Source: Leucogyrophana mollusca
Taxonomy: Eukaryota; Basidiomycota; Agaricomycetes; Boletales
Direction: 5' to 3'
Length of the DNA stretch: 64,000 nucleotides
Assembly: GCA_021014945.1 (NCBI GenBank)
Contig: MU266327.1
Location: 434,001-498,000 of the forward strand
A program made the position numbers and the translations under genes. The first letter of the stretch is position 1. Every line of letters starts with the position of its first letter. This document shows positions 11,101-23,150 of the stretch, one piece after another. The notes beneath the pieces are model-generated. The model had not been told where the DNA came from. It saw only the letters and a list, made by a program, of their open reading frames with translations, and did no database searches.

Positions 11101-13048
11101 ACAATGTGCGTTCAGAAGTCATGATGTTTGCTTCGTGCTTCGCTGACATCCTTCTAATTCAGGACGATAGCACGACTTTCAAGAAGCCTGCCCTTCGCAC
11201 AAGCAGTGATGAGCTCTCCCTGACTCTAGATGTGGGTCTACAACCTGCACTCGAGGTCAGCGGGACTCTTCGACGTAAAGCGGACAGCATCTTCGAAAAG
11301 GAGCAGGACTACATTGTCGAAGCTGCAGACAAGAAGCCCAAGAAGAAAGAAGTGCTCTACGTCAACGACCATGGGTAAGACAATCTGGTTCTGCCCAATG
11401 ATATATGCAAATTTATCCATCCCTTAATCCAGATTCCTTACCCAGACGCGACCCGATGTGTCTAGCCCTGAAGTGTACCGGATGACGCCCTCCCAAGCTG
11501 CAACGATACGTGCAACGCAAAGTTCTCAGGACATCGTAGGGCAGCCGTCTAGCGATCGCGTCCCACTTCGCACACTCTCGTATTTGGCGACTCAGGAGGA
11601 CTCCCCAGAAGCGAAACCTCTGCGACGTCTCCGACGCCGAAGCTCGTCACCCCTGGATGCCAAAGCTCCAGCTGACCTTGAACCTCTTGCTGCCCCAAAA
11701 TCCTCGGCTAACCAGACGAAGACCAGTGTGTTTGATGTGCTGGGGAAAGGCCTACCTCGCCCCAGAGTAGGTAGAACAAAACCGGAGAAGTCTGCGTTTG
11801 TGGCAGCGGAAGCAGAAGAGTCTGACGAGGACGACAGGTTTGGTTTCGGAGGGGGGAAGACGGCGGAAGATGATGAGGAGGATGAGAATGATGATGAGGA
11901 CAAGGTCGTGGAGGGTCTCGTCGATGATACAGCGATGGACGAAGATACACAGAGGGCCGATCTTGTCCAAGAGAAGTTCAGGTGAGCGCAGGTATTGCAG
12001 ACTCTTGTGCAAACTTTGTAGATGACCGCCTCCCTCAGAGAACATGAAGAAGAGGACGATCGCAAGATAGAGAAACTCCACCAAGATGCTGTGGAAGGCA
12101 AGATGAGGATGAAACGCCGGGACAGGGGGGTTGGGTTTGACGATGACAGTGGCGACGAGGACGAGGACGAAAGGAACAGGCGCATTCGGAACAACATGTA
12201 CAAGAAACGGAAGATTGATGGAGATAACCTCGAGGCACTCGGTGAGTTTACCTCTGATCCTAGTAGTTTGTTTTGCTGATGCGCCCACCGGTCCAGGCCA
12301 AAATGAGGAGACAAGGGCTTTCTACAATGCGTATCAACATAACTTGACCGACGATGATAATGAATTTGGACATCTGCAACAAGAGGACGTCCCGATGGCG
12401 GCTGTGGACCAGCATGACGAGCACGACGAAAGGGAAGCGGTGTCTGCCAGTGAACTTCGTGCTCGGCTGCGGGAAGCCGCTCAAAATCAGGAGGTGCGCT
12501 CACTTGTGAAACTGCATTTAAGGTCCTGTAATTGATATCACCTCCAGACATTCGAGAGCTTGGACCCAGAGGACACTACATGGGTAGACAGAGCCGATGT
12601 AGATGACGAAGATGACGATATCCACGTCAAAGTCTTGTCGATGAAAGCATGCAGAAATGTTGCTCGCCGACCGGTCGCAGGGCATGCTGACTTCGAGATA
12701 GAGGTTTGTTGTAGAAATTGTATTGTCGAGCACACTCCTGATTTCGCTTCCACCCACCAGCGCCCCCGCCGAGCTCTTGAAAGCGACCAGGAAAGAACCA
12801 AGTTGATGTCGTGGGCAAAAGGTCAGGGTGGACATCGAAATCAGGGCACTGGTCGATCTGCGGTTGGTGCTGCCATTACTGGCCATGCCAGAACCAAAGT
12901 AAAGACCGGTGGAGGTTCTTTACGAACGGTGCAACCAACGGCGCCAACACCCGACAACACCAGCGCGAGCCGAACGAGTTCCAGTAAACTCACGAAGGCA
13001 GCTAGTATGCTGGCTTCAGTGTCGGACAGGAGTAGCAGATTTGCTTGA
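8141..13048 (+). CDS. MRC1: Mediator of replication checkpoint Mrc1 (Claspin family)
   Basis: Nine exons (8141-9034, 9088-9215, 9266-11105, 11163-11374, 11433-11981, 12039-12241, 12297-12493, 12548-12703, 12761-13048) encode about 1488 residues. The protein is extremely acidic and Ser-rich, with many SD/DE patches and several SQ/TQ sites. Near residues 1208-1275 there is the conserved Mrc1-like block EHEEEDDRKIEKLHQD...GVGFDDDSGDEDEDERNRRIR. Mrc1 travels with the replisome and relays Mec1/ATR signals to the effector kinase. The ATG at 8141 places PVRPIKRAAVTYGRR near the N-terminus; in-frame ATGs at 8042 and 8060 are alternatives. Two 57-nt introns (11106-11162, 12704-12760) are stop-free and in frame. 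Confidence 0.88.
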
Positions 13049-13336
13049 GGATCATCTTGGTCGCTGTCGTTGGATATTGATTTGTCTATTCTGTACCATT
13101 TGTTGTTTCCTCGTAACTACACTTCTGTAACCCTCCATTGGCACAACCTCGACATGTTCGAAACGAGAGCAAAAGTTTTGCTGGAAGATAAAACAAAGAA
13201 AGAATTCCACACCCAGTTGAAAGTAATCTAAAATATGAGAAGAGGGGTATCACGATGATAAATATATACTGAGTGTAGATAAGGCAGAAAGCCTCGATAA
13301 AAAAAAAGGGCCAGGTAACGGAAATATGCGACGAAG

Positions 13337-13855
13337 TTAATGATGTTGGTTTCCAAAAGCCCTCCCAAAGCGAACCCACGATGCTCGAGGACGAGCGGGT
13401 TGAATTATGCTGAAGTTTCGTGATTGGCGTGTCGGTGCAGGACTTCTACGTTTGCGCGTACTGGTTTGCATCTGGAGGGAATTAGCGGGGTACAGAGGCG
13501 GTCTCGCGTTATTCGGCTCACTTTATGTCTAAGCATGATAAGTTTCGCCATACAAGCTGGTGGACCAGACTCTCTGAATGGATTGCCTGGGAGTAAAGTT
13601 GTGCGCTCAGAATGCCTCCGCGACGGCGAGAACAACGGACTTACGGGAAGCAACGAGAGCTAAACCTGACTCGTGGGCGTCAAGGGCGTCGTCGCCAGCC
13701 ATAATTGACCTTCTGACCGAAGGCGAAAAGAGACATAGCAAGATAACAGCCGAAAGAAACGTCACAAGAAACATAGGAAACATGATGGCGAAGCGTCGCT
13801 GGACTGCTGCGCTGAGCACCAGCGATTGCTGTCTAGGCGTCGCACGTCGTGGCAA
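13337..13855 (-). CDS. Small single-pass membrane protein, unknown function
   Basis: Three exons (13645-13855, 13522-13586, 13337-13471) join in phase with GT..AG borders and give 136 residues. Residues 1-22 are basic and polar, then comes one strongly hydrophobic segment (about 23-43, FAIMFPMFLVTFLSAVILLCLF), then a soluble tail ending in a basic Arg/Ser/Pro-rich stretch. The layout suggests a type II or tail-anchored membrane protein. No family is recognised. Its start codon is about 90 bp from that of tafazzin on the other strand, so the two probably share a promoter. Support is consistent splicing plus a credible membrane segment only. Confidence 0.45.
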
Positions 13856-13944
13856 GAAGACGGGGGGATTTGTTGGCGGGGTTGTTTGGGATCTTCGAGA
13901 ACAGAACAGCCAAGAGTAATATCTACCGAAACCTTCTATCGCTT

Positions 13945-15370
13945 ATGCTGACTAAGGCGGTGATAGGTTGCGTGTGATGCCGGCATAACACAATTATTCC
14001 AGTAGCACCGCTCCCAGGCTGTGAACACAGTTGAACTCTTTGTACAGTGGGGATGGCGTCGACGGCCATCGCGGTCGCCACTGGACTAACCTGCAAGGCC
14101 TTTTTGAACTCGGGCTTGTGCTCTTTGTCCGTTAGTAATTTATCGGTACTGCTTGACGCGCTCAAGAGCGAGCAAAGAAGTAACGGCCGAGGCGTGGTCA
14201 CAGGTCAGCATCTTCTGTTTCACATCATTTGTGTAATTACTGAAACGAACTGTTGAAACGAACTATAGTCGCCAATCACATTTCTGTGTATGTCTTTTGG
14301 GCAGTTTGCGATTCGCGCGTTAAACACTACTCAAAGTCTCGTAGCCTAGATGACCCCGTGACATGGGGTGTTCTCCCGACAAAACTTTACTTGAAGGCTA
14401 ATACGCGCAGATGGGCATTGGGCGCATCAGATATAATATTCACTAATCCGTGAGCTCGGGTCGCGATTATTCCCCGTCTAACACGGTTGACCTCACCACT
14501 TCGTCAGAAAGTCTGTTCAGCGCTTTCTTTAGAGCAGGCCAGGTCCTAGAGACTCACCGAGGGGCCGGAATCTTCCAGCCTGCGGTAGATACCGCCATAC
14601 ACAAACTAAACGAGGGCGGATGGGTTCGTTGGTCTCTTTGCTGGCGCTCTCAGTCATGCCTTAATATTGCACCAGGTTCATTTATTTGGCGAGGGTAAGG
14701 TAAATCAGCCAGATAGCTACCCGTCTTCGAACGGCGTCGCCAGTCTACCTAGGTTCAAATGGGGCGTGTACGTCCTTCGGCCAGCTTTGCACTAAGAAAT
14801 ACCATCTAATCTATGGTTCCCAGCGGACGTATCATCATGGAATCTGCCGTTCCTCCTATCATAATACCCATGTGGCTGAGCGGTAGGGAGATCACCTGCG
14901 CAAAACTGATACGAGCCCGAGCTGATGAAAAATATGTAGGATTCGACAAATTGATGCCTGAGCACAGGCCTTTCCCAAACAAATATTTCCCTAGAATGGG
15001 CGTCAAGCTCGGTGTAGCATTCGGCGACCCTATACCCGCAGAGGATATCATTACAGCTTTAAATGTCCTTCGTCAATCAAGGAACCCATCGCACTCAAAT
15101 AGACCGCCCATTCCCGGACAGGATACGATAATTCAAGAGCCTTCCCACGGCGCGGGGCTGGGTGACGAACACCATCTCGGTGGATGGGTGGGAGATGCGG
15201 CTGCCCGTGCTGGCGGTGACTTGGCGGTTGATCCGACGTTGGCCGCGCGAAAACAACAGCTGGATCAAGTTCGGAGTGACGTAACAGCCATCATACAACG
15301 CGCAGTTGAAGCATTGGGTAGGAAGGTGTCAGGCGACATGTTGGACAACACACAAAGGACATCTACGTAG
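13945..15370 (+). CDS. TAZ1: Tafazzin, cardiolipin transacylase
   Basis: Eight exons (13945-13966, 14048-14203, 14269-14287, 14345-14449, 14512-14623, 14676-14767, 14824-14882, 14940-15370) give 331 residues. The acyltransferase HX4D motif appears as NHISVLDD, split by an intron. FRAGQVLETHRGAG, HLFGEGKVNQ and LGVAFGDPI are further tafazzin and PlsC-family blocks. A hydrophobic N-terminal segment precedes the domain, as expected for insertion in mitochondrial outer or inner membrane leaflets. Tafazzin remodels cardiolipin by transacylation. Exon 3 is only 19 nt. The start exon (22 nt) was chosen because it gives a hydrophobic leader in phase. The C-terminal 90 residues include a low-complexity stretch that may hide another intron. 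Confidence 0.9.
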
Positions 15371-15516
15371 CATCATTGTAGACGGTTGGAAGGGATATTT
15401 TTTATTAATGTCCAGATATCTACGTAAATTGATTCCAGGTGTGGTAGAGACCCATGATGATTATAATGCATATGAGGACAGCCAATGCGAGCAACTCCGG
15501 CAACACAACTCCAAAC

Positions 15517-17626
15517 TCATTCTGCAGTTTGACCTGGACATAAAAGAAGTTCGCTGACCGCGGTTTCACCAGTGTAGAACCATGTGCACAGAACCTGAAG
15601 TTGATCCATTAGCTATCATCGCCCTCTTGCTCTTCGTAGGAGAGGTTTACCATCATGAGATAAAAGGACAGAAGAACGTATCCTTCGGCCCAATTTGTCT
15701 TCGAGTCTGCGGTCACGTAGTTCACCAAGAAGCACGCGCCAAGCAACAGCGCGACCTCGAAAAAGTCTACAATCCGTTCGCTTGATCAGCATCCATGCAA
15801 CATCAGACATGTGAACAAACCGAAGAGTAGAAGGAATGGCTTCCCCGCTATCCAACCCAATATGACCACAACCGGCATCCACAGGAGAACGAACTGGATA
15901 CTTAAATCGATGGCCTCCGCTTTGGCGAGCGTCGTGGGGGGCTCAGGCTCGTCGATCTTGATGAAGCGACGAAGGGCACGGAGTAAGAAGTAAACAGCTG
16001 CGACGACACCGTCTGCAGAGAATGACACAATCGGGAGGAGTACGAGGCCAAAAAACCTTACCGAGAATTTCAGTAGTTAGGAGTCAATGAAGGACGAAGC
16101 ACCCACTCTGTTGTGATGTGTGAATCATTCCTGACGGAATCAATACTATCTACCAGCTAGATTGCTGTTAGATCGGATACGAGTGACAGCAACGACGACA
16201 GTGGGGATATGACTCACCCATTCGGCGGTGACAGCCATGATGCCGGTGTTGAACGCTATGAAGAAGAGGCACACCCACTGGTTGACTTTGGGATCAGTGC
16301 GAGCGAGCTCTTCGTCTTCTTCTCGAAGCCTTTGTGGAGCAGTTGGGTGGTTACGCATGTTGTGACCCTCGCCTGGAGGGTTATGGTAAAATATGCGGGA
16401 GCTGATATAGCTATGAGCAGAGTTAGCGCGATCGCATCGCCTGATATTGAAGATTATAACAAACATGAGCAGGAGTAGGATAGCCAGTCCTCTACTCATT
16501 GTCAAGAAGTCTATTTGAGTGTTGCTCCCCAGGGTTTCTTCAGGGGTAGTAGTAGTCGCCGAGTTTGGGGTGATGGCAGCGTAAAATGCTGCTGGCAGTA
16601 ACAGTGATAGCACACTACAGGATAAGTATCAGCCCCTGGAATGGGTCCGATGGGGATGTCCACGAACCCTACCGTCAACAGCGTGTGATTGAGTTGCGTA
16701 TGTGCTGGATGAAGATCCTGCTCCCAAATGCGTGCCCCTCCGGTGAGGAAAGCCGCCCCTGGGACAAGTAGCAAATGTAATAGAACAACGCCTAAGAGAC
16801 ATGGAATTAGTATCAGCGAACCAAGCTGAGTGTCAATGTCGTACCAGTGATAGTGGATTGCAATAGCTTCAGCCTGGGTAGTACACGGTTAAGTTCCTGG
16901 TCGTCGCTGTGTGCCATTTCGGCTACTCACTCGCATTTGAACAAAAGAATGATGGCAAGAGTCGCTTCCACCACACTGAGGGATGTCAGTCAATTGTTGT
17001 AACGAGTATGTATGAGCCACCAACTTGTTTAAGGTGATAGTGATGAGGTCACCCAGATCTTTTCCACAATACAACGCTAGCTGTTCACCGTATAGGTCGA
17101 ACAATTTTTCGTGGGGAATGAGCGCAAGGAAGCACACTGCAAATGATATCGCCTTCAATACCCTAATATCCCGAAATCACCGACGTACAAGCGAATACAA
17201 CAGGAGAAGGCCACTCTTTCCACCAGTGAGCAAACCAGGCCAGTGGCGTAGCCAATAACAAGATGTTGAGCCCTAGACACGACAAAGGATCACATCAATC
17301 AACACTCAGGACCACGATCAGCGGGATGTGTACGCACATGAGCAAGTGTATATGTACACGATACTCTCCCAGACGCCTACGTTGCGCCTTCCCTTTCCCT
17401 GGAAACGATCTCGAAATTTAAGTAGCTGTGATTGCTTCTCTGGTCCAGCCTCGAGGTCCACTTCTGCGCCGGAAAGCACAGGAAGACCTTCACTCTGGCC
17501 TCTGGCACTGGAGGAGGTTGCAGACGTTACTGGTAGAAGCTCATGCTCATCGGGACTTCCTCGTAGCGAATCCGGATCGCTTTCTGAGCTTGCGCTTCGG
17601 GTGTGAGTGCCTCGACGCTCTGCCAT
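15517..17626 (-). CDS. Ca2+/H+ exchanger-like (CAX family), copy A
   Basis: Twelve exons, 492 residues. Residues 1-87 are a cytosolic Ser/Glu-rich tail. Then come multiple membrane segments with the CaCA-superfamily blocks CGKDLGDLITITLNNVVEATL (first alpha repeat) and DLSIQFVLLWMPVVVILGWI (second alpha repeat), then VNYVTADSKTNWAEG, which is typical of CAX C-terminal halves. CAX proteins load vacuoles or Golgi with Ca2+ or Mn2+ using the proton gradient. In the first repeat the canonical GNxxE reads LNNVVE, so the Asn and Glu are kept but the Gly is lost, and ion preference may differ. Copy B lies about 760 bp upstream on the same strand; ten of the twelve coding exons have equal length in the two copies. 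A loop with YHNPPGEGHNM is shared by both. Confidence 0.85.
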
Positions 17627-18390
17627 ACCGTCAAACCTTTTGTAGGATTTGAAATCGCCCCTTCAAGCGCGAAATTGGGAGGGTTAGAAGTCGAATGGAG
17701 TCGAATAAAGCAGACCTGCTCACAACAGGCTCACAAAAGACGAGGCTGAACGTTATAAGGAATTGGCGCCGACAAGAGGCAAGGCTACTGAAACGTGCCG
17801 GGGGATGCGGGCTTGGCATTTGGGCAGGGAAGCGATCAGATGCCTAATGGGCGGGAGCTTGGCAGTATGCACTTGAAGATTTTGCATCCGAAGAGGTGGC
17901 TGTAAGCTTGTGACTATTACCGTCAGCGAGGAACGCATTGTTCAAGTCAGAGCTACGAGTCTTGGTAAGAGGAGATATGCCAGCTGAAGTTCCCCCGGGC
18001 CTGTGCCATAAACTGAGGACGAAGGACGATAACACTGCGCCGTGACGGATGCCCTGACTGTTATAACAATATTGGCGTGTACGTTGATGCCCAGCTGTCA
18101 CGGTTCAAGTTCACGCTCATTGGCACAATTCTTAGCAGGCTTGGCAGTGGGGCTGTTCCGTTGCGCTCCTTCGGTAAGTAAATCGTATACCAAACGGCAG
18201 GCCCCAGCAATGACACTTGGCTAGGACGCCCAGCCGAAAACATATGCACCGCAGTCCCCGGGAGTTGGTTCTGTAGACAGACTGCATCATAATCCGAAGT
18301 TCGGACCCCTAATATAACATCCAGCTGCACAGAGCTCACGATACAGGGCCTTTGCTGGGATTATCAGCTCCCAGTGATCAGAAAATCGTA
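17627..18390. other. Spacer between the two CAX-like genes
   Basis: About 760 bp. It should contain the copy B 3' end and the copy A promoter. No coding remnant of the duplicated genes and no mobile element is visible. Confidence 0.35.
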
Positions 18391-20507
18391 TCATTCGTTT
18401 GCCTGACCAGTGCAGGCGAGAAGCTGAGCCACTGCAGTCTCGCCCTGGTAGTACCATGTACATAGAACCTTGCGTGAACCGTCAGTATCTATCAGTTCTC
18501 GTGTGCAAAGAACTCACGAGCATGGTATAAAATGAAAGTAGCACAAAGCCTTCGGCCCAATTTGTCTTTGAGTCGGCTGTCACATAGTTCACCACAAAGC
18601 ATGCGCCGAGTAGCGCTGCCACCTCGAATAAATCTGTTAAAAGTGGGTGTTAGCGGGAGGAGTACCATTAATGAGCGGAGATGGCAAACCAAATAGCAAG
18701 GAGAATGGCTTTCCTGCGATCCATCCGAGCAGGACTACGATCGGCATCCATAGAAGAACGAACTGGATGCTCAAGTCGATAGCCCCTGCCTTGGCGAGGG
18801 TTGTCGGGGGCTCGGGGTCGGTCGTGTTCATGAGCTGACGAGCAATGCGTCGCGCGAAGTAGACAACAGACACCGTTCCGTCCGCAGAGAAGGATACGAA
18901 CGGGAGTATCACTATTCCAAAAAACCTGATTCCAAGCATAATGGGAAAGGTGTACCAAAGGGGAGTATTCGAAGACTTACTCCATCGTTATGTGTGCGTT
19001 TTCCCGCACCGAGTCAATGCTGTCTACTAACTGCATCATTTCCATTCAGTGAGATAGTGATGCCAATGATGCGGGAGCGGCTCACCCATTCGGCAGTAAC
19101 AGCCATGACGACTGTGTTCTGAGCCAAGAAGATTAGGCACACCCACGCGTTGACTTTGGGAACAGTGCGATCGAGTTCTTCAATCTCCTGTTGAAGGCCG
19201 CGCGGGACATCGGGGTGGGTGAGCATGTTGTGACCCTCGCCAGGAGGATTGTGGTAAAATATGCGTGAGGCGATATATCTACAAGCGACATTAGTGACCA
19301 TTTTTTGACCGCTGTCTTCAAAAGAGCCGAGACATACATGAGGAGAAGGAGAATGGCCATCCCTTTGCTCATAGTCAAGAAGTCCACTGAGGTCTTACTT
19401 GTCAAGCCAGCATCCACAATATTCTCCGTAGCGTTTGCGGAGGCTATGGGGCTAGCACTTGTAGCGGCGTAGAACGCTGCTGGAAGAAGGAGAGCCAGTA
19501 CCCTGAGGGGAGACGCTCGTAAGTGTATGACGCAGTGTAGCCGAGGATGTCTGCCCACCCTACTGTCAATAACGTTTGATTCAGCTGTGTGCGTGCAGGG
19601 TGAAGATCTTGCTCCCATATGCGCGCACCGCCAGTGGCGAAAGCAGCCCCAGGGACAAGAAGGAGATGCAATAGGACAACACCTGTGGACAAAACAAATA
19701 GGTATCAATGACGCATTACCTAGATCCTTTTCTTACCAGTGATGGTGGACTGCAGTAGCTTCAGCCTGGGGGGTAACGTTTCAGTTCTCAGTCAGTATTG
19801 ACGAGCATATTCCGGTACTCACTCGCATCTGAACAGCAGGATAATGGCAAGGGTTGCTTCAACTACGCTGTATCAGATGTCAATAGCCATCCAAGCGAAC
19901 TGCGTATCGTTTACCAACTTGTTCAGAGTGATGGTGATGAGGTCACCGAGTTCCTTCCCGCAATACAAAGACAGCTGTTCGCCGTAAAAGTCAAAAAGCT
20001 TCGCATGGGGGATGAGGGCGAGGAAACACACTGATATTCTGGTGGTTAGCAACTTCATATCAATATCCTGACGGGTGCACATACAAGCAAAAACGACCTC
20101 TTTTGACCATTCTGTGTGAAAATGAGCGTACCAAGCCAACGGTGTTAGCAAGAGCAAGATATTGAGCCCTGGGAGATCGCATAAGCCCAACTAGCCTACG
20201 AAGAAGGCCAAATGCTGATATGCATGCACGCACATGACGAACAATAAACGTTTAGGATACTCATAAGTATGCCCACTTTCGGTCTCCCTTTCCATCGGTC
20301 TTTAGCGCGAAGATACGTCAACGGTTTCTCCGAGCCGCTCTCAACATCTTCCGAGTTAACTTTGTGAAGGGCAGGGATTTCCTGCGTCGAAAACGACGCG
20401 GCTGAGAGTGGCATGAGCTCATGCACATCGTCGTTCCTAGACAGGGAGCTTGATTCGCTTTCTGGGCCCCATCGTTTCACAGGGGGTTCACGGTGATCCC
20501 CTGACAT
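18391..20507 (-). CDS. Ca2+/H+ exchanger-like (CAX family), copy B
   Basis: Twelve exons (20261-20507, 20085-20168, 19919-20030, 19823-19867, 19737-19765, 19559-19682, 19338-19502, 19086-19278, 18981-19030, 18690-18925, 18518-18633, 18391-18468), 492 residues. It carries the same blocks as copy A: CGKELGDLITITLNNVVEATL, RIWEQDLHPARTQLNQ, YHNPPGEGHNM, DLSIQFVLLWMPIVVLLGW and VTADSKTNWAEG. Exons 2-6 and 8-12 have exactly the same lengths as in copy A; only exons 1 and 7 differ. The ATG at 20507 is preferred over 20534 because it aligns with the start of copy A. This is a recent enough tandem duplication that gene structure is unchanged, while the termini and one luminal loop have diverged. Confidence 0.85.
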
Positions 20508-21024
20508 CTTCACGGTGAATGACGACCGGTGCAATATGTGAAGCCTGAAGCGATGAGTCGTGGTTATGAAGGCAGGCTAGCCCGCGGGGCAGTGAGAGCT
20601 CCCAACTACAAGGCCTTGTCATTATAACTAGGATTGCCACGTACAGCTTTCACGGGTGAACTGAAATGTTTCCTGGTGAAATGATCGCTCGACTATGCAG
20701 CCTGGCGCCCATAGATGCCTGCCGCGCAGTATTATCATGCCAAAGAAGGATGTGAACAGCAACCCTGCACTGATCAGGCGATGACGGTGGGAGATCTTTT
20801 GCTGCATTTGCTTCCGCGATCACCGCTGAAGGCGCCAAAACAGGCGCCAACAAACTCCAGAGACTGGCGACGGGTGCTTTGCTGGCTTACAGTTACACTG
20901 GCATCTGAAACGACCCGGGCGAATTTCAAAACAACATGTTTCAGGAATAAATATTATATGCGGCGTCTACGATAGAGCAGCTATCGCACCGTGACCTCCA
21001 CATCCTTCACCCTAAGCGCCTCGT
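20508..21024. other. Gene-free spacer
   Basis: About 520 bp between CAX copy B and the glycosidase. Nothing recognisable. Confidence 0.35.
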
Positions 21025-22520
21025 CTAAAGTTGTCCAGAAATTCTCTTCGCAAAGTCCCGCCAGGCAGAATACAACAAAAGAACGAATGATTGCCCCTCA
21101 GGGCTGTGATCCCCTGCCTTGGTAGCAGAATTAAAGGTATAGGGGTCCACGGTATCTTGAAGCCATCCATCATTGTCCACTTTGGTTTCGATTAGATGAA
21201 GGGCTTTACTCGCAGCGTCTAAGCGAGTAAAGTCGTTGGTGATGACAGCCAGTCGATATGTAACGGAAGCCAGAAGTGCAGTGGAAGACGAGTCCGGGAA
21301 TGAATTTGGGTCGTCTAAAGTATTAAGCAGGGTTCCGCTATCGTGCTAATCTGGGGATCAGCTCGAAGTCAAGGGAGGGATCAGAAAGCAGCTGACTTGG
21401 TGGGCCCAGACCGCGTCAATAATCTCTTGGACCCAATTGGTCAGATCGCGTTGCTGATCGACAAATTGCGATGCGTAGTCGGAGTGTGTTATCGTCTCCA
21501 ACACGCGCAGCATGCCCGCTGCTGCCCAACCGTTCCCTGGTGTCAAGTATGAGAGCCGGATACAGTGCTTGCGAACAAAAAATTACCCGTGGCCCAGTGA
21601 GTGCTATCCTGCCAAGAGCCCAGTGTGATGTGTCTCCACAGACCACTGTCGTCCCTCAAATTATCTCGATAGAGTCGACACTGGTCATACGCGATCTGCA
21701 GAAGAGCCGAACCCCCGTCACCGCCTTGCATGGCGCCAAAATATGCAATGAACGGTGGCGCCATGTAAACGAAGTCTGCCCTATCTACTGGTCAACAGTA
21801 AGTTTCTTCATCACGAATAATGCCTTACCATAGCTGAACTTCGTCTGCTCTATGTGAAATTGCACCCGTGTTTGATTTTGGCGCGACATTCAGAAGATAA
21901 TCTAGTTGCTGTCCGGCAGCCTGTGAATACGAGTTGTCGGACGCCTCAGGCCGCGTCCAGTTCGCCAGAAGTACCGCAACCCCGATGCCTATTAGCAACA
22001 TGCAAGGGTCAGCACGCATCTTGCGGGGATCATAGTGTACTTACTAGCGGGGTCACCTACCGCTCCATCATTACCGATCAGAGCCAAGGAATTTTGTGGT
22101 TTGGCGTTTACAGTCCTGGGGGGAGGGGAGGGGGGCTGTCAGCGAGGATTTGGGAGCGATGCAAGCACCATTACTCGGATGCAATCTTGACCACGTCTGA
22201 TGGGAATTGGTCGCCCGCGAGTTGATTCGGTGGAGGGACAGCGGATGGATCGAATACAGACAAAGTCGGCCAAGAGAACTCTGTCAGTGCCTCTGCGGCG
22301 GTCCCCCGTTCCCAGCTGCCGGAGAAGAGGACAAAATAAGAGATGAGGGGAACGTCTGACAACGAGGAAACAAAGGGTACCTGGCATGAGCACTTTCTAG
22401 CAGTCGCGAACGAACTTTTGCGATTGTTTCGTCATTGAAGCCAGCTTCAAACACAGGATAAGCAGTGATGAAAGAAGCCAAGAGCGGAGAGAAGATGAAA
22501 ATCCTCCTCAAAATGAACAT
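21025..22520 (-). CDS. Secreted six-hairpin glycosidase (GH88/GH105-like)
   Basis: Seven exons (22381-22520, 22175-22315, 22045-22115, 21829-21988, 21587-21780, 21397-21536, 21025-21345) give 388 residues. The N-terminus has a signal peptide: MFILRRIF, then a hydrophobic core ending near AYPVF. The blocks ADFVYMAPPFIAYFGA and HWATGNGWAAAGMLRVL match the (alpha/alpha)6 barrel of unsaturated glycuronyl and rhamnogalacturonyl hydrolases, in which the Asp before the MxPPF block is catalytic. GH76-type alpha-mannanase is an alternative but its motifs fit less well. The enzyme would be exported and act on plant pectin fragments or similar polysaccharides. Substrate is inference. Confidence 0.75.
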
Positions 22521-23150
22521 CTGGGGCAGCGATGGGATTCATAAATCACAAAGGCCATAGCAGACTTCTGCCTCTATATCCTTCTATATCACCGTGCACG
22601 AGGTGGAGCTAACAGGCACAAAATGCGGTCCTAATTGCGAATCAAACCACGATACCACATCATTTCAACATATTTGACAAGTGCACATTGATGATGGAGC
22701 ATCACCAGGAGCTACCAGCCTGTCACCACACGCCCCGAAGACGATACTTCCACAAGATGATGACGAATATGTCTGCGAGGCGATTGATGGCAACGACTAG
22801 ACTGGCGAGCATATGAGTGCACATGGTGCCAAGTGATGGGTTTCGGCGAGTCACCCGACGAGGCCCATCGATGATTGCACCGCCATCTTCATACAGAACA
22901 TAGTTTCCTTTGGGTGGCCGGGTGCTAAGAGCAAAAGGTGGCAGGCCATGACAGAGGCTGACACCTTTACACCCCTCAATAATAACCCCAGTCCAGGCTA
23001 TCGTCAAATGTGGTTGTTTGGAACAAAAGGCGTCGGCCAATAAGACACAACAACCATCAACACACAATTTCGGTCAATGGGACAGCGTCTAAAGCAGGCA
23101 ACACTTTCTGCATTCTTGCTGTAACTTGCACGTTCCGTTGCTCTGAGAGC
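22521..23150. promoter_or_regulatory. Divergent intergenic region, glycosidase / THO2
   Basis: About 630 bp between two start codons. A minus-strand open frame at 22723-23067 has no recognisable domain and no splice-supported extension; I treat it as chance. The region must hold both promoters. Confidence 0.35.

Noticed and set aside
11592..12551. 319-codon minus-strand frame with poly-Ser
   Set aside because: Antisense shadow of the acidic MRC1 repeats (GAT/GAC/GAG read backwards gives Ser and Leu).
22723..23067. 114-codon minus-strand frame upstream of THO2
   Set aside because: No recognisable domain, in a region that must contain two promoters; no consistent splice partners found.
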